DNA from: Vibrio sinensis
GTDB lineage: Bacteria > Pseudomonadota > Gammaproteobacteria > Enterobacterales > Vibrionaceae
DNA length: 64,000 bases
Assembly: GCF_003605645.1 (NCBI RefSeq)
Contig: NZ_QVMU01000003.1
Coordinates: forward strand, 186,001 to 250,000
Direction of reading: 5' to 3'
Shown one piece after another: positions 58,844 to 64,000 of this stretch. Both the position numbers and the translations under genes were made by a program. Numbering within the stretch: the stretch's first letter is position 1; the number at the start of each line of letters is the position of its first letter. A model generated the notes under the pieces. It was not told the origin of the DNA and searched no databases. It saw nothing but the letters and a program-made list of their open reading frames with translations.

Positions 58844-60067
58844 TTAAATCAAGCTTTCGATACCATAATCACAGCCATAGTTTTCCACCACAAAGTCGAT
58901 ATCTTTATCACCACGACCCGATAAGTTTAATAAAATCGAGCCTTGTTCACCTTGCTGTGCCAGTTTAATCGCGTAAGCAACCGCATGTGCTGATTCAATC
59001 GCAGGAATGATGCCCTCACAACGAGACAGCTCAAAAAACGCATCAATCGCTTCTTGATCATTGGCGGTACCATATTGGACTCGACCTGAATCTTTAAGAT
59101 AACTATGTTGTGGGCCAACTGACGGGTAATCTAAACCACTCGCCACCGAATGAACCAATTGTGGTTCACCTTGCTCATCTTTCAACATATAAGATTTAAA
59201 GCCGTGCATCACACCAGGCTCACCTAAACTTAAAGTGGCCGCATGCTCACCAACCTGTGTTAAAGATCGCCCTGCAGGCTCAACACCATGAATGGCGACT
59301 GACTTATCCTCTAGAAACGCAGTAAATAATCCCATCGCATTAGAGCCACCACCCACACACGCCACCAAATTATCTGGCAAGGTACCGGTCATTTCTTGAA
59401 ATTGAACGCGAGCTTCATTACCAATGATGGATTGGAAATCACGAACCATCATCGGGAAAGGATGTGGACCAACAACCGAACCGATTGCATATAACTGATT
59501 AATTGGGTCTTTTAAATACGCTTCAAACGCTGCATCAACCGCTTCTTTTAATGTTTTACGTCCATGTGTCGCTGGAATCACGTTGGCACCTAGAATACGC
59601 ATTCGCACGACATTTGGGTGCTCTTTCGCGATATCCACTTCGCCCATGTAGATATCACACTCCAAACCAACTAAAGCTGCTGCTGTGGCAAGTGCAACCC
59701 CATGTTGACCCGCCCCAGTTTCTGCAATCAGCTTCTGCTTACCCATTTTTTTGGCAATAAGAGCTTCGCCTAAACAGTGGTTAATTTTGTGAGCCCCAGT
59801 ATGGTTTAGATCCTCACGTTTTAAGTAAATCGGTGTACCGTATTTCTTGGAAAGGTTTTCAGCATGAAAAATAGGGCTAGGTCGACCAACAAAGTGCTTA
59901 TAAAGACGAGCCAATTCACTTTGAAATTCAGGGTCTTGACGACATTCATTGTAAGCCGTATTGATGTCATCCATCACTTTTTGTAACTCTTCAGGAATAA
60001 AGCTCCCGCCATATTCGCCGAAATATCCTTGAGCGTTAGGTAACGCATGTTCAAATGTATTCTTCAT
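58844..60067 (-). CDS. trpB: Lone tryptophan synthase beta chain
   Basis: TrpB condenses indole and serine to tryptophan using PLP. The 407-residue protein has the PLP lysine K94 in [13 protein letters not shown], the catalytic glutamate E116 in AETGAGQHG and the phosphate loop [10 protein letters not shown]. The beta-chain end SGRGDKD is complete, so it is probably active. There is no trpA or other trp gene beside it, and the sequence around the lysine ([18 protein letters not shown]) differs from the usual enterobacterial-type HKTNQVLG, so it is likely a second, divergent copy. A TrpR-like operator overlaps its transcription start. AAGGAG is five bases from the ATG. Confidence 0.93.
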   Translation of the reverse strand: MKNTFEHALPNAQGYFGEYGGSFIPEELQKVMDDINTAYNECRQDPEFQSELARLYKHFVGRPSPIFHAENLSKKYGTPIYLKREDLNHTGAHKINHCLGEALIAKKMGKQKLIAETGAGQHGVALATAAALVGLECDIYMGEVDIAKEHPNVVRMRILGANVIPATHGRKTLKEAVDAAFEAYLKDPINQLYAIGSVVGPHPFPMMVRDFQSIIGNEARVQFQEMTGTLPDNLVACVGGGSNAMGLFTAFLEDKSVAIHGVEPAGRSLTQVGEHAATLSLGEPGVMHGFKSYMLKDEQGEPQLVHSVASGLDYPSVGPQHSYLKDSGRVQYGTANDQEAIDAFFELSRCEGIIPAIESAHAVAYAIKLAQQGEQGSILLNLSGRGDKDIDFVVENYGCDYGIESLI

Positions 60068-60078
60068 TGAAACTCCTT

Positions 60079-60096
60079 GTCCTACTCAACTAGTAC
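60079..60096 (-). promoter_or_regulatory. TrpR-like operator of the lone trpB
   Basis: Read on the minus strand, GTACTAGTTGAGTAGGAC matches the E. coli trp operator core GTACTAGTTAACTAGTAC at 15 of 18 positions, with the first nine perfect. It sits between the promoter below and the ribosome site, where repression is expected. Confidence 0.72.
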
Positions 60097-60105
60097 ACCA
60101 ACGCT

Positions 60106-60134
60106 ATCTTAAAGTTTCTTTTTACTGACGACAA
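60106..60134 (-). promoter_or_regulatory. Probable trpB promoter
   Basis: On the minus strand TTGTCG (60134-60129), exactly 17 bp, then TAAGAT (60111-60106). The predicted start falls at or just before the TrpR-like operator. Confidence 0.62.
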
Positions 60135-60220
60135 ACGCAACTAGTCACTTATCTAGCTGCTTCACACTTTTAACGTTTTTCATTCAGTAAATATGTCTAC
60201 TCTTTAAAAAGATAAAAGAA

Positions 60221-60242
60221 CGGCGAGCTAAAAAGCCCGCCG
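60221..60242 (-). terminator. Terminator after fadJ
   Basis: On the minus strand CGGCGGGC and GCTCGCCG pair (one G-T) around TTTTTA and are followed by TTCTTTTATC. Confidence 0.82.
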
Positions 60243-60299
60243 CACACTTATTACAAACCATCTCTATTATGGTTTTCTATCTACTCTATTTTCTATCAA

Positions 60300-62414
60300 C
60301 TAATAGAAACTATGTCCCAGCTCAGCTCGAGTTAACAAACCATCACAAGGTGCAAAGCGATCACCGTATTTCTGTGCATGTTCATTCATTTTAGCGACAA
60401 CTTCACGAACACCTATTTGATCAATGCAACGGAATGGGCCACCTAAGAATGGAGGGAAGCCGATGCCAAAAATAGCACCAATATCACCGTCTCTTGGACT
60501 TCGGATAATCCCCTCATCTAAGCATCGTACCGCTTCATTCAGCATGGGTAACACACAACGCCATGCAATATCTTGTTCTGAAAGTGAAGCTTCCGGCGTT
60601 AAGCTAAGCAATTGGTAAACGCTTTTATCTACCTGCTTTTTCTTACCTTTGTATTCATAGAAACCTTTACCACTCTTACGACCTTTACGGCCATCGTTTA
60701 GCAAAGTGTCAAAGACATCGGGGCCTTGGAAACGTTCGCCTAATTCTTGAACAAGTATCGGCATGATTTTCGAACCAACATCGACACCCACTTCATCAAG
60801 CAAAGTAATTGGCCCGACAGGGAACCCAAAATTTAACAACGCCATGTCAAGATGTTCGATAGGCTCACCACCCATCAGGACTTGAGCAGCTTCATTCATA
60901 TAAGGAGCTAAGATGCGATTGACATAAAACCCAGCACAATCTTTAACGACAATCGGCGTTTTACCCTGCTTACGAGCAAATTCAACCACGGTTGAAATGG
61001 TTTGCTCCGATGTCGTTTCGTGGGGAATCACTTCAACCAATGGCATTTTTTCTGCCGGGCTAAAGTAATGCAAACCAACTACATTTTCTGGTCGTTGCGC
61101 GTACTGAGCAATCTTATGAATAGGTAAAGATGAGGTATTGGTAGCGAAAATCGTATCATGTGAGGTGTTCTCCTCGATATCGGCAACCATTTTTTGCTTC
61201 AATTCGAGATCTTCAAATACGGCTTCAACAACCAAGTCGATGCGCTCAAAGCTGGTAAAATCAATACCACCAGAGAGTTGTAGCATCTTACTTTGCAGAT
61301 CAGCTCGGCTCAAAATACGGCGTTTTCTTTGCTTATCAAACAACTTATAGTTGTAATTTAAAGCATTTAAAACCCCATCATTGGAGACGTCTTTAATCCG
61401 TGTAGGTACTTTAGCTTTGGCCACACTGACATGGCTAATCCCCGCGCCCATGAGACCGCCGCCCAACACACCGACACGTTCAATGGCTAATGGCTTTGCT
61501 TCTGCACCGTGTTCTTTCTTCATTTCTGTCATAGCAAAGAAGATTGAACGCTGTGCTTTTGATTCTGGTGTCATCACTAATTGACCAAAACAAGAGGCTT
61601 CCTGTTCTAGTCCTTTCTTAAAGCCATGCTCCAACCCATATTTGATCACATCAAGGATCGCATCCGCCGCGGGGTAATTGCCTCTCGTTTGTTCTTTGGT
61701 TTTCTTAGCTGCCTGTTCAAAGATAACTTTACGCCCAAGCCCAGTGTGCGACATTAGCTTCTCTTTAGTTGACACTTTTTGCTTACGGCGACTCTCATGT
61801 TTAGCAATATATTGCTGAGCAACGTCAAGCAAAATGGACTCAGGAACACAGGCATCCACTACACCCAATTTTTTCGCTTTTTTGGCTCGTAGCTGTTTGC
61901 CCGTCAAAATCAAATCAAGAGCTGGAAGTAAACCGATCAAACGTGGAAGACGTTGTGTACCACCCGAACCGGGTAACAGTCCTAGCTGAACTTCAGGTAA
62001 GCCCAAACGCGTAATATCAGCATCACTACAAACGCGGTAATCACACGATAGAGCAAGCTCTAACCCACCACCAAGACAAGGGCCATGGATAGCCGCGACC
62101 ACTGGAAATGGGAAATCTGCTAGCGTCTGGAACATAACTTGCCCTTGACGAGCCAAATCTTCTGCTTCTTGAGCAGATTGACAGGCATCAAGCATGCGAA
62201 CATCAGCGCCAGCAATAAAATTATCTGGCTTTAATGAATGAATAATCAATCCTTTAAGCTGCGATTTTTGCTCTTCGAGCTGGGCAAAAATCACTTGTAT
62301 CTCTTCTGCGAACGTTGCTTGTAACGTATTCATACGTTCGCCGGGAACATCTATCGATAACCACCCGATATTCTGCTCATCAACACTTAGGTTAAATGCT
62401 TTAAGTTCCGTCAT
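60300..62414 (-). CDS. fadJ: Fatty-acid oxidation complex subunit alpha FadJ
   Basis: FadJ combines enoyl-CoA hydratase and 3-hydroxyacyl-CoA dehydrogenase activities in beta-oxidation, pairing with FadI. The 704-residue protein has an N-terminal crotonase domain ([52 protein letters not shown]) and, from about residue 305, the NAD-binding motif [15 protein letters not shown]-terminal dehydrogenase domains follow ([32 protein letters not shown]). The length fits FadJ better than FadB. The ATG shares one base with the fadI stop (TAATG), so the two are coupled. Confidence 0.96.
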   Translation of the reverse strand: MTELKAFNLSVDEQNIGWLSIDVPGERMNTLQATFAEEIQVIFAQLEEQKSQLKGLIIHSLKPDNFIAGADVRMLDACQSAQEAEDLARQGQVMFQTLADFPFPVVAAIHGPCLGGGLELALSCDYRVCSDADITRLGLPEVQLGLLPGSGGTQRLPRLIGLLPALDLILTGKQLRAKKAKKLGVVDACVPESILLDVAQQYIAKHESRRKQKVSTKEKLMSHTGLGRKVIFEQAAKKTKEQTRGNYPAADAILDVIKYGLEHGFKKGLEQEASCFGQLVMTPESKAQRSIFFAMTEMKKEHGAEAKPLAIERVGVLGGGLMGAGISHVSVAKAKVPTRIKDVSNDGVLNALNYNYKLFDKQRKRRILSRADLQSKMLQLSGGIDFTSFERIDLVVEAVFEDLELKQKMVADIEENTSHDTIFATNTSSLPIHKIAQYAQRPENVVGLHYFSPAEKMPLVEVIPHETTSEQTISTVVEFARKQGKTPIVVKDCAGFYVNRILAPYMNEAAQVLMGGEPIEHLDMALLNFGFPVGPITLLDEVGVDVGSKIMPILVQELGERFQGPDVFDTLLNDGRKGRKSGKGFYEYKGKKKQVDKSVYQLLSLTPEASLSEQDIAWRCVLPMLNEAVRCLDEGIIRSPRDGDIGAIFGIGFPPFLGGPFRCIDQIGVREVVAKMNEHAQKYGDRFAPCDGLLTRAELGHSFY

Positions 62415-63721
62415 TATTCAACCTCCAAGATCATCGCCGCACCCAGTCCACCAGCAGCACAGGCGGTATTTAGCGCTAAACCGCCACCTCTGCGTTTTAA
62501 CTCTCTTAACGTCTGGGTAATCATACGTGCACCTGTTGCGGCAAATGGGTGTCCGTAAGCAATAGAGCCACCAAGAACGTTGAACTTATCCATATCAATT
62601 TCACCAATCGCCGATGCTCGTCCAAGGTGCTCTTGGGCAAATTTATCACTCGCGAACATTTTAACGTTCGATAGCGCTTGCGCAGCGAATGCTTCATGCA
62701 TATCAATCAAGGTAAGATCGGCCAGCGTAATACCTGCACGATCAAGTGCGATTGGCGTTGCAAATGATGGCCCCATCAACATATCTTTTTCTACACCGAT
62801 AGCAGAAAACGCATAAGAACGAACGTAGCCAAGAATTTCCAAACCTAACTCTTTTGCTCGCCCCTCGCGCATAAGCATGATCGCGGCTGCACCATCAGTT
62901 AATGGCGTACTGTTTGCAGCTGTCACGCTACCAAACTGGCGATCGAATGCTGGTCTTAATTTAGCGTAACCTTCGAGGGTTGAGTCATGTCGAATATTGT
63001 TATCTTCGGCAATCCACTGTTTATAAGGCGCTGGAAATGCTGTCATCACTTCATCGTGAATTTTTCCCTCTCGCCAAGCTTGAGATGCCAAAGTATGTGA
63101 ACGGTGAGCTAACGCATCTTGCTCTGCACGTGTAATGCCGTGGCTCTTTGCCATCTGCTCCGCGGTTTGGCCCATTGAAAGCCCAGTGGAATATTCTGCA
63201 ACTGCTGGCGGAACCGGCATCAGATCTTTAAAAGAGAGGGTCTTTAATAATTTTAATTTTTGGCCCATCGTCTTAGTTTTACTCAGAGCGAGTAGATTCG
63301 CCGCCAACGTTTTTGATACCCCAATTGGTAGAACAGATGATGAATCTGCCCCTCCAGCAATACCAATATCCGCGGTTCCCGCCATGATGCTTTCTGCTAC
63401 ATTCACGACCGATTGAAAACTCGTCGCACAAGCACGAGTAACACTATAAGCATCGGTATGAACGTTCATTCCCGTGCCCAGTACAATTTCACGCGCGATA
63501 TTCGGTGCTTCAGGCATCTGAACCACTTGGCCAAAGACCAGTTGGTCGATCAATTTAGGATCGATTTGAGTTCTTGCCAACATTTCACTGACAACCATTT
63601 TGCCGAGGTCAACTGCTGGCACTTGGCTAAATTCGGTACTCTGCCGCGCAAACGGGGTACGCAACCCTGCAACGATTGCAACACGCTCTCCTGAACGCGT
63701 AATGACTTCCTGCTTGCTCAT
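62414..63721 (-). CDS. fadI: 3-ketoacyl-CoA thiolase FadI
   Basis: FadI is the thiolase partner of FadJ, cleaving 3-ketoacyl-CoA. The 435-residue protein has the catalytic nucleophile cysteine in [13 protein letters not shown] near residue 97, the histidine segment [33 protein letters not shown], and the second active cysteine in [23 protein letters not shown] precedes the ATG. The start [17 protein letters not shown] is close to E. coli FadI. Upstream lie FadR-like and PsrA-like operators. Confidence 0.96.
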   Translation of the reverse strand: MSKQEVITRSGERVAIVAGLRTPFARQSTEFSQVPAVDLGKMVVSEMLARTQIDPKLIDQLVFGQVVQMPEAPNIAREIVLGTGMNVHTDAYSVTRACATSFQSVVNVAESIMAGTADIGIAGGADSSSVLPIGVSKTLAANLLALSKTKTMGQKLKLLKTLSFKDLMPVPPAVAEYSTGLSMGQTAEQMAKSHGITRAEQDALAHRSHTLASQAWREGKIHDEVMTAFPAPYKQWIAEDNNIRHDSTLEGYAKLRPAFDRQFGSVTAANSTPLTDGAAAIMLMREGRAKELGLEILGYVRSYAFSAIGVEKDMLMGPSFATPIALDRAGITLADLTLIDMHEAFAAQALSNVKMFASDKFAQEHLGRASAIGEIDMDKFNVLGGSIAYGHPFAATGARMITQTLRELKRRGGGLALNTACAAGGLGAAMILEVE

Positions 63722-63738
63722 TGTATCTCCTTAACAAT

Positions 63739-63755
63739 AAGAGGTCTGACCTCAA
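63739..63755 (-). promoter_or_regulatory. FadR-like operator of fadIJ
   Basis: AAGAGGTCTGACCTCAA contains a perfect dyad GAGGTC-T-GACCTC and the TCTGACC core of E. coli FadR sites (for example AGCTGGTCCGACC). It lies four bases after a -10-like TACAAT on the minus strand, over the predicted start point. Confidence 0.7.
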
Positions 63756-63758
63756 TGA

Positions 63759-63786
63759 TTGTAACGATATTGTTAACTCAATCAAA
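63759..63786 (-). promoter_or_regulatory. Possible fadI promoter
   Basis: On the minus strand TTGATT, 16 bp, then TACAAT. Both operator-like sequences overlap or touch it. Boundaries were set by eye. Confidence 0.5.
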
Positions 63787-63796
63787 CATCTGTTTG
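63783..63796. promoter_or_regulatory. PsrA-like operator of fadIJ
   Basis: CAAACATCTGTTTG fits the PsrA pattern CAAAC-N(2-4)-GTTTG exactly and is extended by T and A to a 7-2-7 dyad. It overlaps the possible -35 element of fadI. PsrA regulates fatty-acid genes in several gammaproteobacteria. Confidence 0.5.
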
Positions 63797-64000
63797 AATA
63801 AACGTGATGTCGCATAACAAAGTGCTAAAAAGCCAAAGAAAAAAAACCAGAACAATAATAGGAATTCATCATTAAAATACGACAAGAGTGAAGTGTTAGG
63901 ACAAACGTTACGCAAAACCTTTATCGCCAATTAATCAGAGCGGTTACAAGACTCATCAATTTGTTGAATAGTATGAGAATAAAGATTGCTGAGTGTTAAT

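Noticed and set aside
60147..60164. A second TrpR-like site (two CTAG half-sites eight bases apart) further upstream of trpB
   Set aside because: Only the CTAG cores fit, and the spacing is not that of a known single operator; too weak to list.

Overview
The window looks like a chromosomal segment of a Vibrio (Vibrionaceae, Gammaproteobacteria). The protein sequences and the gene order both point there: cmoM-mukFEB next to elyC, torR/torD, purR followed by a c-di-GMP-I riboswitch and tfoY, glgC-glgA, topA with yciN nearby, aat-bpt-infA, msrB-gapA-yeaD with yeaC close by, ybaN-apt-dnaX-ybaB-recR, and fadI-fadJ. Coding density is high and base composition looks even. I see no tRNA, rRNA, insertion sequence, prophage, integron cassette or CRISPR array. 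The species cannot be fixed from this window alone.

Layout. 1-2.9 kb: the end of a DUF72 gene, then cmoA and cmoB (wobble uridine modification). 3.1-6.4 kb: a three-gene unit of a retropepsin-like lipoprotein, an inactive transglutaminase fused to seven membrane helices, and an ATP-grasp ligase; this is the least understood set of genes here. 6.5-13.8 kb: cmoM-mukF-mukE-mukB (chromosome condensin) on the minus strand. 13.9-18.8 kb: elyC, torR, torD, purR, then a c-di-GMP riboswitch leader and tfoY. 19-23.6 kb: a VTT membrane protein, a DUF2007/zinc-ribbon protein, a hydrolase and glgC-glgA. 24.1-29.7 kb: topA, a chromosomal qnr gene, yciN and aroA. 29.8-37.7 kb: a glycine-zipper protein, the aat-bpt-infA set, tdk, cysS, ppiB, lpxH, an EAL-HDOD protein and a YchJ-type protein. 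37.8-43.9 kb: yeaC, a DUF2989 lipoprotein, msrB, gapA, yeaD, rlmA and a ChaN-type lipoprotein. 44.1-50.8 kb: an orphan small protein, a BCCT transporter, an MscS channel, two cysteine-cluster proteins, a GlsB-type protein and aquaporin Z; several of these are linked to osmotic balance. 50.9-63.7 kb: recR, ybaB, dnaX, apt, ybaN, a 43-residue membrane protein, an RssB-like regulator, a LysR regulator, a nitroreductase, a lone trpB and fadI-fadJ.

Genes that work together: CmoA makes carboxy-SAM, CmoB uses it on tRNA, and CmoM methylates the product. MukF, MukE and MukB form one complex. GlgC feeds ADP-glucose to GlgA. Aat and Bpt both attach N-degron residues to proteins. DnaX, YbaB and RecR sit in the conserved replication/repair cluster. 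FadI and FadJ form the second beta-oxidation complex.

The regulatory DNA is rich. It includes the c-di-GMP riboswitch before tfoY, a TrpR-like operator placed just downstream of a promoter for the lone trpB, FadR-like and PsrA-like sites before fadI, a dnaX slippery heptamer with an immediate minus-one stop, tor-box-like decamers between torR and torD, tandem 21-bp repeats upstream of qnr, and a Fur-like site with a Shine-Dalgarno-sequestering hairpin before the ChaN-type gene. Several strong intergenic inverted repeats (near 1.8, 23.9, 32.8 and 46.6 kb) are not explained by neighbouring genes. All operator calls were made by eye and no database or folding program was run.
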